DNA of 10,687 bases from Saprospiraceae bacterium (GTDB lineage: Bacteria > Bacteroidota > Bacteroidia > Chitinophagales > Saprospiraceae): the NCBI GenBank assembly GCA_015494245.1, contig WGBN01000352.1:1-10687 (forward strand), in the 5' to 3' direction. Position 1 is the first letter of the stretch. Every line of letters starts with the position of its first letter. Under the pieces are notes generated by a model. The model was not told the origin of the DNA, did not search any database, and saw only the letters and a program-made list of their open reading frames with translations. Made by a program: the position numbers and the translations under genes. Shown piece by piece: positions 1-7,853 of this stretch.

Positions 1-110
1 GATAAACTATAAACATTAAACCAACATCCATCCCGATTTAACCAATTCCACCAATTCCACCAATTTCACCGACAAAAAACGGCGAGGGCAGACACATCGG
101 TCTGCCCCTA
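1..110 (-). repeat. Dispersed ~105-bp 3'-end repeat, copy A
   Basis: Read on the minus strand, this stretch starts one base after the glycosyltransferase stop codon. It contains, in order, a hairpin with 8-bp stem GGGCAGAC/GTCTGCCC and a 6-nt loop (86-107), a TTTTTT run, three GGTGGAATT-type 9-mers (44-70) plus one degenerate unit (35-43), a G-rich patch, and GGTTTAATGTTTA. The same modules recur in the same order and spacing at 8937-9043, with roughly ten differences by eye. The hairpin plus T-run just 3' of the gene could act as a transcription terminator, although six bases separate stem and T-run. The repeat may extend beyond the window edge. Confidence 0.8.
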
Positions 111-1088
111 CTAAACCCTTTGAAACGACTCCACCACATAAAGAGGCCTCTGCTTGATTTCCTGGTAGATGTTAGACAAATAGATGGACATGATGTAGAG
201 GATGAGGAAGGTCATGGCGAAGAAGGCGGAGATGAGCACGACGAGGAAGGTCCAGCCGCTGACGGCTTCCTGGGGCGTGCCGAGCAGGTCTTTGCCGATG
301 AACTTTACGCTGAGGGCATTGGCTGTAACGAGGATGAGAAAGCCCATGGCGAAGAGGAAAACCCGCAGCAGCATGGCGCGCAAAAAATGGGTGTAGGAGG
401 TGATGCTGAGCAGGGAGTTGTGAATTTGCTCGCGCAGGGGTGTCTTGCGGCGGTCTATGGGGACGGAGGTGTTTAAGGACGTGGAGCGGTAGCCCACGAG
501 GGAGTAGATGGCCTTCATGAAGGGCAGTTTTTCGCGCAGGCGCAGCAGGGCATTCAGGGCGCGGCGGGAGATGATGCGGGTGTCGTGTGCGAGCGGGTCA
601 ATGTCGAGCTCGGAGTAGCGGCGCATGATGTGGTAAAAGAGGCCGTAGAGCAGCCGTTGTGAGAAGCGGGCTTTGCGCGCCGGTGCCCGGAAATAGACGA
701 TGTCGTAGCCCTCGCGGGCTTTTTCGTAGAGGGCGAGGATGGGGTCTTTGCTTTCTCCTGCAGGCTGTTGCTCGCGGGCATCGAGGAAGGCGTTTTCCAG
801 CAAGACCGTGTAGTCTCCATTGGCTCGGTCGAAGCCGGCCAGCGCTGCGTGGTGGTGATTGGTCTTCCGGGCCAGATGGATGAGGTAGAGGCCGGAGCGC
901 AATTCTTCTTCCAGTTCGTCAAATACCCCTTCAAGCTGCCGGCGGTCGGTATTGTTCACCAGGATGATCTCCCAGTGGGCAAAGCGCCCTTTCAGCGCCC
1001 CGTAAATCGCCCGAAGCCGCCCGGGAAGTTGCTTCCAGTCGGATGCTTCGTCTAAAATGAGTACGATGGAGAGAAAGCTGTTGTTCAT
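111..1088 (-). CDS. Atypical family 2 (DPM1/GtrB-like) membrane glycosyltransferase
   Basis: A 325-residue protein resembling polyprenyl-phosphate sugar transferases of the GT2 family: an N-terminal GT-A-like half (about 1-215) and two C-terminal membrane segments (about 239-260 and 279-304). Recognisable landmarks are EIILVNN (40-46), GDYTVLLENAFLD (91-103) and HDTRIISRRALNAL (168-181). These correspond to the family's usual VDDGS, GDYVVxMDADLQD and DxRLxSRR blocks. The acidic residues that normally bind nucleotide-sugar and metal are largely replaced (VNN for VDD, ENA for DAD), so activity is doubtful or metal-independent. It is transcribed divergently from the C39 exporter across 54 bp, and a TACCTTTG promoter core lies only 4 nt before the ATG. 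The fold class is fairly secure; donor, acceptor and catalytic competence are unknown. Confidence 0.72.
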   Translation of the reverse strand: MNNSFLSIVLILDEASDWKQLPGRLRAIYGALKGRFAHWEIILVNNTDRRQLEGVFDELEEELRSGLYLIHLARKTNHHHAALAGFDRANGDYTVLLENAFLDAREQQPAGESKDPILALYEKAREGYDIVYFRAPARKARFSQRLLYGLFYHIMRRYSELDIDPLAHDTRIISRRALNALLRLREKLPFMKAIYSLVGYRSTSLNTSVPIDRRKTPLREQIHNSLLSITSYTHFLRAMLLRVFLFAMGFLILVTANALSVKFIGKDLLGTPQEAVSGWTFLVVLISAFFAMTFLILYIMSIYLSNIYQEIKQRPLYVVESFQRV

Positions 1089-1092
1089 AGTT

Positions 1093-1100
1093 CAAAGGTA
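1093..1100 (-). promoter_or_regulatory. Promoter core TACCTTTG for the glycosyltransferase
   Basis: The minus strand reads TACCTTTG, an exact match to the Bacteroidota -7 element TAnnTTTG. It ends 4 nt before the start codon at 1088. No convincing TTG-type -33 box is seen at the usual spacing. If used, the transcript would be leaderless or nearly so. Confidence 0.55.
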
Positions 1101-1126
1101 CAAACTCAAAAATTAAAAAAAAGCAT

Positions 1127-1134
1127 TATCTTGC
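1127..1134 (+). promoter_or_regulatory. Promoter core TATCTTGC for the exporter operon
   Basis: TATCTTGC lies 8 nt before the ATG of the C39 ABC transporter. It is one T short of TATCTTTGC, which precedes corA and the VTC gene here. The identical TATCTTGC precedes pntAA. It forms a back-to-back pair with the glycosyltransferase promoter 26 bp away. Confidence 0.5.
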
Positions 1135-1142
1135 CCCGTTAA

Positions 1143-3338
1143 ATGATTAAGAGATTCACCATATATCATCAGCACGATTCCAGCGACTGCGGCGCTGCCT
1201 GTTTGCGCATGATTGCGCGGCACTACGGGCGCTATTACTCGCTGGAGCACCTGCGCCGCCTGGCGAACCAGGGCAGGGAAGAGGTGAGCCTTTTAGACAT
1301 CAGCGATGCGGCCGAGAAAATCGGCCTGCGCACGCTGGCCGGCAAAGTTACTTATGAGCAATTGGCCCATGAGCTGATTTTGCCGGTCATCGTACACTGG
1401 CGACAAAACCACTACATCGTCGTCTATGCCATCAACGACAAATACGTCTGGGTGGCAGACCCCAATCCCGAAGCGGGCAAACTGCAGATGCTCAAAGAGG
1501 AATTCCTCGACGGCTGGATCAGCGATGTCGAAGGCGATGAGCGCCTCGGCATTGTACTGGTGCTGGAACCCGGCCCCGATTTTTACTCCCAAAAGGGGCA
1601 GCTTCCGCAAAAGAATCTGCTGAAATACCTCTGGACCTATCTGCGTCCCTACAAAAACCTGCTCTGGCAATTGGGCGTGGGGCTTGGCCTGGTGCTCGTG
1701 CTGCAGGCCCTTTTTCCCTTTTTGATCAAATCCGTAGTGGATGAAGGCGTGGGGACGCTGGATTTCAACTTTGTGTTGCTGGTGCTCGTGGCCTGGCTGA
1801 TTCTCTATCTGAGCAAGACTTTGGTGGAGCACGTGCGCGCCTGGATACTCACCCACATAGGCACGCGCATGGGCATCCGGCTGTTGTCGGATTTTCTGAT
1901 CAAAGTCGTTCGCCTGCCACTTTCCTTTTTTGACCGCAAAAATACGGCCGATGTGCTGCGCCGCATCAGAGACAACCAGCGCATCGAGCAACTGTTGACG
2001 ACCTCCAGCCTGCTGAGTCTGTTTTCCTTTGTTTCGGTTTTGATTCTCGGCGTCTTGTTGCTCTATTTCAACCTCACGGTCTTTTGGATTTTTCTCTTTG
2101 GCACGGCTGTGTATGTCTTGTGGGTCGCCCGCTTTATGCAGGTGCGCAAGGAGCTGGATTACATCCGCTTCGACCAGGCTTCCGAGAATCAGATCAAGCT
2201 GGAGGAGCTCATTCACGGCATCGAAGACATCAAGCTCAACAATGCAGAGACCGACAAGCGCTGGGACTGGGAGCGCACCGAGGCAGAGCTGTTTCGCACG
2301 AGCATGAACTACCGCAGTTTGCACCTGCGCCAGGATTTGGGCGCCCGCATCATAGACGAAGTCAAAAATATTTTCATTACCGTATTTGCCGCCAAGGCAG
2401 TCATAGACGGCCAGTTGAGCATAGGCGGGCTGCTGGCGGTGCAGTACATCGTGGGGCAATTGCAGGCGCCGATTCAACAGCTGATTTACTTCTTGCGCAT
2501 GGTGCAGGATGCCCGCATCAGCCTGGAGCGCATGCAGGAAGTGCAGCAAATGGCCGAAGAAGAAAGCGCCGAAGCCCAGGCCGATATCCTGCCCGATGCG
2601 CTCAGCCTGAAAATGGTGAATGTTACCTTCAGCTACCGCCAGGGGCAGGCGGCACCGGCCTTGAGAGACATCAGTGTAGAGATTCCTTCCGGAAAAACCA
2701 CGGCCATCGTAGGCTCCAGCGGCAGCGGCAAAACCACCCTGATGAAGCTGTTGCTCGGCATGTACGAGCCCCAGGAAGGCGAGGTGAAACTGGGCGAAAT
2801 GCCCCTGCGCAACATCCCCTCCCGCCGCTGGAATGAGCTTTGCGGCGTGGTCTTGCAAGACGGCTACATCTTTTCGGATACCGTCGCCCGCAACATCTGC
2901 CTCGGCGAAGACAGCATAGACGAAGAACGCCTCAAATGGGCGGCACGCATCGCCAACATCCACGGCTTTGTGGAGTCTTTGCCCCTGGGTTACAACACCC
3001 GTCTCGGTGCCGAAGGCCTCGGCCTGAGTCAGGGCCAGCGCCAGCGCATCCTGATTGCAAGAGCCGTGTACAAAAAGCCCTCGCTCTTGTTCTTCGACGA
3101 AGCCACCAACGCCCTGGATGCCTACAACGAGCTGATCGTGCTGGAAAATGTGGAAGACGCCTTCCCCCATGCCACCACAGTGCTCATCGCTCACCGCCTG
3201 AGCACCGTGATGAATGCCGACTACATCATCGTACTCGAAGACGGCGAACTCATCGAACAAGGCACACACGACGAGCTGACCAATGCCCGCGGAACTTACT
3301 ACCACCTTTTGAAAAACCAGTTGGAACTCGGAGCCTGA
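1143..3338 (+). CDS. Peptidase-C39 ABC transporter (double-glycine peptide exporter)
   Basis: A 731-residue peptidase-containing ABC transporter: it should cut a leader peptide after a double-glycine-type site and pump the peptide across the inner membrane. The N-terminal C39 domain (about 1-140) has the motif QHDSSDCGAACL with nucleophile C16 and oxyanion Q10, histidine H90 in HWRQNHYIVV and aspartate D106 in VADPN, so the protease looks intact. A membrane domain spans roughly 170-450. The ATPase domain (about 485-731) has Walker A GSSGSGKT (524-531), Q-loop Q572, signature LSQGQ (628-632), Walker B LLFFDE (648-653), D-loop NALDA and H-loop H684. All ATPase motifs are complete and the length is typical. 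The fusion-protein gene follows after 4 bp. No precursor peptide with a GG leader is visible in the window, so the substrate is unknown. Confidence 0.95.
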   Translation: MIKRFTIYHQHDSSDCGAACLRMIARHYGRYYSLEHLRRLANQGREEVSLLDISDAAEKIGLRTLAGKVTYEQLAHELILPVIVHWRQNHYIVVYAINDKYVWVADPNPEAGKLQMLKEEFLDGWISDVEGDERLGIVLVLEPGPDFYSQKGQLPQKNLLKYLWTYLRPYKNLLWQLGVGLGLVLVLQALFPFLIKSVVDEGVGTLDFNFVLLVLVAWLILYLSKTLVEHVRAWILTHIGTRMGIRLLSDFLIKVVRLPLSFFDRKNTADVLRRIRDNQRIEQLLTTSSLLSLFSFVSVLILGVLLLYFNLTVFWIFLFGTAVYVLWVARFMQVRKELDYIRFDQASENQIKLEELIHGIEDIKLNNAETDKRWDWERTEAELFRTSMNYRSLHLRQDLGARIIDEVKNIFITVFAAKAVIDGQLSIGGLLAVQYIVGQLQAPIQQLIYFLRMVQDARISLERMQEVQQMAEEESAEAQADILPDALSLKMVNVTFSYRQGQAAPALRDISVEIPSGKTTAIVGSSGSGKTTLMKLLLGMYEPQEGEVKLGEMPLRNIPSRRWNELCGVVLQDGYIFSDTVARNICLGEDSIDEERLKWAARIANIHGFVESLPLGYNTRLGAEGLGLSQGQRQRILIARAVYKKPSLLFFDEATNALDAYNELIVLENVEDAFPHATTVLIAHRLSTVMNADYIIVLEDGELIEQGTHDELTNARGTYYHLLKNQLELGA

Positions 3339-3342
3339 CATC

Positions 3343-4605
3343 ATGGCTGAAAAAAAACTGTTAGAACGCCGCAGCGAGGAAATTCGCGATATTCTCAGCG
3401 CCCCGCCGGCCTGGTTGGCCCGCTGGGGGACGCTGGTTGTCTTCTTAGTGTTTGTACTCATCCTCGCCATAGGCATGGTCTTTTACTATCCCGAAAAAAT
3501 CACGGCAGAAATTACCCTCACCACGGCCGACCCGCCCATTCCAATCATTGCTCAGACAGACGGCTACATCAAAAAAATCTGGGTGGAGGAGGGCGACACC
3601 GTTGAGCAGGGCGCCATTCTCGCCATGATCAGCAGCACGGCGAGGTTGGAAGACGTCATCAGCCTGGAAGAAAGCCTGAAGCGCTTACAGTCTTTCGACA
3701 AAACAGCCCTTTACGAATACGAACCCCAAAAATACCTGCGCCTCGGCGAGTTGCAGGCCGACTATCGCGCTTTCCTGCGCCTGTTTCAGGAATTTTCTTT
3801 CGAACGCTCGGAATTCGACTCCGACCAGACGCGCCGCCTCAAAAGCCGGCTGAAGCGCTACCTCCGCAAACGCCAAAGTCTGCAGGACGAACTCCAAAAA
3901 GCCAATGAACGCCGCGATGCCCTGCAGCGCCAACTCGACCAATTGCAAAAGCGCTACGAAGGCGACATGGCCGATCTCGAAAAAGTCCAGACCGCCCGCG
4001 AAGCCCTGATTGACCAGGACATGAGCATCTCCCAACTCGAAGACCGCATCTTCAACCTCTCCCATGACATAGACAAAATCAAGGCCGAGATCATCGCCAG
4101 CGAAGACGGCTCGGGAGGCGATATCGGCAAGTACCAGGTGCTGCTGCAAGCCATAGCCGAGCTGGACAATCAACTCCAGGACTGGAAAAGCAAATACCTG
4201 CTCATGGCGCCCGAGGCAGGCGTGGTCTCCTTCTACAGCCTGCGCCCCGAAAACCGCTACGTACACGCCGGCGAGCGCGTCATGGCCATCGTCCCCATAG
4301 CCCGCAACAACGAGCTGGTGGGCGAAATCCTCCTGCCCGTTACCGGCTCCGGCAAAGTGAAAATCGGCCAGCGCGTCCTCATCCGCTTCGAAAGCTACCC
4401 CTATGAAGAATTCGGCATCGTCGAAGGCCGCGTTACCGGCAAAGCCCTGCTCCCCCAAAACGACAGCTACTTCGTAACCGTCTCCCTCCCCAACGGCCTG
4501 CTCACCAACAAAGGCGAAACGCTGCCCTTCCACCAACTCATGAGCGGCCAGGCCGAAATCCTCACCAATGAGAAGCGATTGGTGGACCGTCTGTTGGGTA
4601 GGTGA
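3343..4605 (+). CDS. HlyD-family membrane fusion protein of the exporter
   Basis: A 420-residue periplasmic adaptor for type I export, expected to bridge the C39 ABC transporter to an outer-membrane TolC-type channel, which is not in the window. It has a short cytoplasmic N-terminus, one membrane anchor (about 29-48) and a first lipoyl half around QTDGYIKKIWVEEGDTVEQG (71-90). A long charged, heptad-like coiled coil with many Q, E, K and R residues runs over about 150-250. The second lipoyl half is at YLLMAPEAGVVSF (285-297), followed by beta-barrel-like segments to the C-terminus. The start ATG is 4 bp after the transporter stop, so the two are surely co-transcribed and probably translationally coupled. 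Length and layout are normal for the HlyD family. Confidence 0.92.
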   Translation: MAEKKLLERRSEEIRDILSAPPAWLARWGTLVVFLVFVLILAIGMVFYYPEKITAEITLTTADPPIPIIAQTDGYIKKIWVEEGDTVEQGAILAMISSTARLEDVISLEESLKRLQSFDKTALYEYEPQKYLRLGELQADYRAFLRLFQEFSFERSEFDSDQTRRLKSRLKRYLRKRQSLQDELQKANERRDALQRQLDQLQKRYEGDMADLEKVQTAREALIDQDMSISQLEDRIFNLSHDIDKIKAEIIASEDGSGGDIGKYQVLLQAIAELDNQLQDWKSKYLLMAPEAGVVSFYSLRPENRYVHAGERVMAIVPIARNNELVGEILLPVTGSGKVKIGQRVLIRFESYPYEEFGIVEGRVTGKALLPQNDSYFVTVSLPNGLLTNKGETLPFHQLMSGQAEILTNEKRLVDRLLGR

Positions 4606-4624
4606 GGGGGTGTTGTATGGGTTG

Positions 4625-4646
4625 TTTTTTGCCGAAAGGCAAAAAA
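4625..4646. other. Perfect 9-bp stem hairpin between fusion protein and GIN lipoprotein
   Basis: TTTTTTGCC, then a GAAA tetraloop, then GGCAAAAAA, lying 20 nt after the fusion-protein stop. The A/U run is part of the stem, so there is no free T-tract on either strand. It may weaken read-through from the exporter operon or stabilise its 3' end, but it is not a classical intrinsic terminator. Confidence 0.45.
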
Positions 4647-4724
4647 TACTCTACACTAAAAACATACCCCCAAACCGTTAAAGAGAGGTTAGATAGATTA
4701 TTTAACCCTCTAAATACATTTCAG

Positions 4725-5453
4725 ATGAAAAAAACAGCATTTTTCTTCCTGTCTGCTCTTTTTCTGTTGTCGTGTGGTACTGATATTTACGGAAGCAAGT
4801 CCGCTGCTGATCCAATCAGCAGGGAAATTGCGTTGCCGGATTTTACGAGCCTTGTCTCTATGGGCTCTTTTGATGTGGAAATCACTCGGGGCGAAACCCA
4901 ATCTGTTGTGGCGGTTGGGGATGAAAAAAGCGTAGATGCCACAGATTTTGAGGTGGCGGATGGCGTGTGTTACTTGAAGTTGAAGAAAGGTTCTCATCGC
5001 AACATTCACCTTTTGGTAAAAATTACAACGCCCAATTTGGAGTCCATTGCTTTGCAGGGCTCGGGTGATGTTGAGGTGAAGAGCCTTTATAGTGAGAGCG
5101 GCAATTTGCGTTTGAAGTTGTCGGGTTCGGGTGATGTAGTGGTGCAGAGCCTTTCGGCAAATATAGACCACCTTTCCTGTCAGATTAATGGCTCCGGAGA
5201 CATTGAGTTGGCTTTGGAAAACGAATTGAAAGTGAAAACACTGGATGTACTGCTCTCCGGAAGCGGGGACATAGACTGCTCGAAAGTAATGGCAGTAACC
5301 TGTACGGTTCAATCGCGTGGCAGCGGAGATGTGCGCGTGGGTGTTGTTGACTCCCTGGAAGTAGAGAGTACCGGTGCCGGAGATGTCTATTATTCGGGCG
5401 ATCCCGATGTGAAATCCAATCTTGTTGGTGCGGGTTCTTTGAAGAGAGTTTGA
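4725..5453 (+). CDS. GIN-domain (DUF2807) lipoprotein
   Basis: A 242-residue predicted lipoprotein. The signal peptide is MKKTAFFFLSALFLLSC with lipobox LLSC and lipidated C17, which is why the ATG at 4725 is chosen over an in-frame GTG at 4602. The mature part contains six copies of a G-S-G-D turn at intervals of about 20-25 residues: QGSGDVEV, SGSGDVVV, NGSGDIEL, SGSGDIDC, RGSGDVRV and a last variant TGAGDVYY. This is the regular beta-helix-like pattern of the family annotated as 'putative auto-transporter adhesin, head GIN domain', common in Bacteroidota and of unknown function. Codon use looks more AT-leaning than in the exporter genes. A weak promoter-like TACATTTC ends 2 nt before the ATG. 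A role in the exporter system is possible only by position. Confidence 0.85.
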   Translation: MKKTAFFFLSALFLLSCGTDIYGSKSAADPISREIALPDFTSLVSMGSFDVEITRGETQSVVAVGDEKSVDATDFEVADGVCYLKLKKGSHRNIHLLVKITTPNLESIALQGSGDVEVKSLYSESGNLRLKLSGSGDVVVQSLSANIDHLSCQINGSGDIELALENELKVKTLDVLLSGSGDIDCSKVMAVTCTVQSRGSGDVRVGVVDSLEVESTGAGDVYYSGDPDVKSNLVGAGSLKRV

Positions 5454-5466
5454 TTTATGATTGCAT

Positions 5467-5502
5467 TTACAGGTTTGCACGGCGAGCCGTGCAAACCTGT
5501 AA
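5467..5502. repeat. 17-bp perfect palindrome between convergent genes
   Basis: Arms TTACAGGTTTGCACGGC and its exact reverse complement are separated by only GA. The palindrome begins 13 nt after the GIN gene stop and ends 2 nt from the tilS stop, so it could serve both convergent transcripts as a bidirectional terminator or 3' barrier. Neither strand has a T-tract after the stem, so a dispersed extragenic palindrome is an equally good reading. Confidence 0.7.
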
Positions 5503-5504
5503 CA

Positions 5505-6887
5505 TTAGAGCACAAACCGCACCACATTTTTACTCTCCTCATCCAACTTACACCAATCTGCCATTTGGAGGCCGGGTACCCAGGCGATGCGTCCCCGGGC
5601 ATCGGTCAGCACCGGAATTTTTTCCTTTTCAAAGCGGCTGAGCTTGTGGTCGGTGAAGAGGTCCTGCAATTTTTTTTTGCGGCCCTTCATGCCGAGCGGG
5701 CGGATGAAATCGCCAGCTTTCCAGGGGCGTAGCAGCAGGGGGTATTTCAGTTTGTCGGCATCTAAGCAGGCTTCGCGGGGCGTGTCGGGAAAGCTTTGGG
5801 GCGGACGGAGGTTCCATTCCATGAGGAGTTGCCGGCCGTCGGGCAGTTCGGCCGATGTTTGGCCGCGTTGAATTTCTATGTGCAGGGGGGAGTTGGCTTC
5901 CGTGCGGCTGCGGATGATCCACTTGTTGCGGTCGCTGAGCATTTCGTGGGTGGGGGAGAGGAAGATGCTCCCTGGAATGCCCTCAGCCCCTTCCAGGGCC
6001 TGCCGGCTTACGGCAGCTGAGAAGCCGAATGGCCGCAGCAGTTCGTACAAGATGGTGGCGGGAGCAGGCGTCTCCAACAGCTTTTTTTTGTCTATTTCCC
6101 AGCTTTTGCCTTTGGCTCGTAGGAGAGCACCGGGGCCTTGATGAGGTGGTTCGCCTGTGGAAGATAAGCCGTAAGCGGCCAGGGCGTGGCGATAGAGTTT
6201 TTCCGCCTCTTCCAGATTGTGCGAAGTTTGGCGAAAGCCCTCTAAAAGGCCCGGGTTGATTTGCTGCAGGCGCGGGATGATTTCGTGTCGCAGCAGGTTT
6301 CGCCGGTATTTGAGCGATTGGTTGGAGCTGTCTTCGCGCCAGGGGATGTGGTGTTGTTTGGCGTAAGCCACAATCTCCTCCCGCGTTGTTTCCAGCAGGG
6401 GCCGCAGGATGTGGCCGCGCCGGACGGGGATGCCGATAAGCCCTTTGAGGCCACTGCCGCGGATGAAGTTGAGCAGGGCTGTCTCTAAGGAGTCGTTGAG
6501 GTGATGGGCCGTGAGCAGGAAGTCAAAGCCCTGTTCTTGGAGGAGTTGCTCGAACCAGAGGTAGCGCAGTTCGCGGGCCGCCATTTGGATGGACATTTGG
6601 TGGTGTTCGGCATAGGCGGCGGTTTCAAAGGCTTTTGTAAAACAGGGTAAATCCCATTTTTCTGCTGTTTGTTGTACCAGTTCGGCATCTAAGTCGGCTT
6701 CGCTGCGCAGGCCGAAGTGACAGTGGGCCAGGGCTATTCGTCCCTGTACCAGGCCCTGCTCACGGGCTTCCTTAAAGAGGTGGGCCATGACCATGGAATC
6801 CACCCCTCCGCTGACGGCCAGCAGCAGGTCGTTCTCTGCTTGCCAGGGGGTTTTTTGTTGCAGGAAATGTAGCGTCCTTTTGAGCAT
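5505..6887 (-). CDS. tilS: tRNA(Ile)-lysidine synthase
   Basis: This essential enzyme uses ATP and lysine to convert C34 of tRNA-Ile(CAU) to lysidine, switching its decoding from AUG to AUA. The 460-residue protein has the PP-loop SGGVDS (26-31), HCHFGLRSEAD (56-64), RELRYLWFE (105-113), TAHHLNDSLET (126-136) with FIRGSGLKGL (141-150), and RPLLETTREEI plus DSSN and RRNLLRHEIIPRL (162-207). A middle helical domain and the C-terminal TilS_C domain follow (about 385-460, LRPWKAGDFIRPLGMKGRKKKLQDLF region). HHLND in place of HHxDDQ is, to my knowledge, usual in Bacteroidota homologues. The gene starts 9 bp after the corA stop and shares its transcript. Length is normal for the family. Confidence 0.97.
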   Translation of the reverse strand: MLKRTLHFLQQKTPWQAENDLLLAVSGGVDSMVMAHLFKEAREQGLVQGRIALAHCHFGLRSEADLDAELVQQTAEKWDLPCFTKAFETAAYAEHHQMSIQMAARELRYLWFEQLLQEQGFDFLLTAHHLNDSLETALLNFIRGSGLKGLIGIPVRRGHILRPLLETTREEIVAYAKQHHIPWREDSSNQSLKYRRNLLRHEIIPRLQQINPGLLEGFRQTSHNLEEAEKLYRHALAAYGLSSTGEPPHQGPGALLRAKGKSWEIDKKKLLETPAPATILYELLRPFGFSAAVSRQALEGAEGIPGSIFLSPTHEMLSDRNKWIIRSRTEANSPLHIEIQRGQTSAELPDGRQLLMEWNLRPPQSFPDTPREACLDADKLKYPLLLRPWKAGDFIRPLGMKGRKKKLQDLFTDHKLSRFEKEKIPVLTDARGRIAWVPGLQMADWCKLDEESKNVVRFVL

Positions 6888-6896
6888 GGCGGCATT

Positions 6897-7847
6897 TTAA
6901 AACAGCCTCCTTTTTTGGAAGTAAATGGCCAGTGCGACCGACATCAGCAGGGAGATGAGGATGAGCAGGATGAAGGCGTAGGGATTTTCCTGCAGGGGCA
7001 GGTCCACGTTCATGCCATAGAAGCTGGCGACCAGGGTGGGCACCATGAGGATGATGGTGATGAGCGTGAGGCGCTGCATGACGATGTTCAGGTTGTTGGA
7101 GATGATGGAGGTGTAGGCATCCATGGTTCCGTTGAGGATGTTGGAATACACATTGGCCATTTCCAAAGCCTGGCTGTTGTCAATGATGATGTCTTCGAAC
7201 AAATCCACCAGGTCTTCATCGCGCCCGATGCCGAGATAGTCGGTGCGCTTGATCTTCATTTTGAGCAGTTCGTTGGAGTTGAGCGAGTTGATGAAATATA
7301 CATAGCTCTTTTCAATGCTGAGCAATTGCATCAACTCCTTGTTGCGGCTGCTGTCGTACAGCTTTTGCTCAATGATGTTGCTTTTGCGGTTGAGTTGTTT
7401 CAGGCAGCTCAGGTAGCGAAAAACCGTCTGCTGAAAAATCTGCAAGACAAACAGCTTGTGGTCGTGCGGGTCGAAGTTTTTTACCTTATTGGTCTGAAAG
7501 CGCTCAATGACCGGATTGGGATGCGAAGAGATGGTGAAGAGGTGATCCTCTGTCAGAATAATACCGATAGGCACGGTGATAAAGATGGCATCCACTTCCT
7601 CCTCATCCACCTCATTGAGCAAAGGCGTGTTGACGACGATGAGACGCACCCCGTCTTCGGTCTCATAGCGCGATCGTTCGTCCACGTCAAGAGAGTCCGT
7701 AAAGAAATCCAGCGGAATGCCGTGGGCTTCCGCCAAATCCTGCAACTCCTCACGGCTAAAAGGAGGCTCAATGTTGATCCAACATCCCGCCTCCGGCTCG
7801 GTGAGCATGAGGAGTTCGCTGCCTTTCTTGCTGTAGTATTCGATCAT
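6897..7847 (-). CDS. corA: CorA-family magnesium/divalent-cation transporter
   Basis: A 316-residue pentameric cation channel of the inner membrane. A large acidic cytoplasmic N-terminal domain (about 1-255) is followed by two C-terminal helices, TM1 (about 260-277) and TM2 (about 291-309). They flank the diagnostic periplasmic GMN signature (278-280), here YGMNVDLPLQENPYAF. The C-terminus is basic (QKRRLF). The first ATG is preferred because MIEYYSKK...PEAGCWINIEPPF matches the usual beginning of Bacteroidota CorA proteins. An internal ATG at 7808 (residue 14) would leave a longer leader and cannot be excluded. The promoter core TATCTTTGC lies 6 nt before the chosen start and belongs to the hairpin-array element upstream. 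tilS is second in the operon. Confidence 0.95.
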   Translation of the reverse strand: MIEYYSKKGSELLMLTEPEAGCWINIEPPFSREELQDLAEAHGIPLDFFTDSLDVDERSRYETEDGVRLIVVNTPLLNEVDEEEVDAIFITVPIGIILTEDHLFTISSHPNPVIERFQTNKVKNFDPHDHKLFVLQIFQQTVFRYLSCLKQLNRKSNIIEQKLYDSSRNKELMQLLSIEKSYVYFINSLNSNELLKMKIKRTDYLGIGRDEDLVDLFEDIIIDNSQALEMANVYSNILNGTMDAYTSIISNNLNIVMQRLTLITIILMVPTLVASFYGMNVDLPLQENPYAFILLILISLLMSVALAIYFQKRRLF

Positions 7848-7853
7848 GATGGG

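Noticed and set aside
1293..3476. A 727-codon open frame antisense to the C39 transporter
   Set aside because: Its composition is that of a complement of a GC-biased coding gene, with no recognisable domains. The plus-strand gene has complete catalytic motifs.
4625..4646. Classical intrinsic terminator
   Set aside because: The T and A runs pair with each other as part of the stem; no free T-tract follows on either strand, so it is listed only as a hairpin.
4602..4724. GTG start for the GIN lipoprotein overlapping the fusion-protein stop
   Set aside because: It would place 41 residues before a clear lipoprotein signal peptide and run through the 4625-4646 hairpin.
6485..6520. HHLND instead of HHxDDQ in TilS as a broken active site
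   Set aside because: All other motifs are intact, and this variant is, as far as I know, usual in Bacteroidota TilS.
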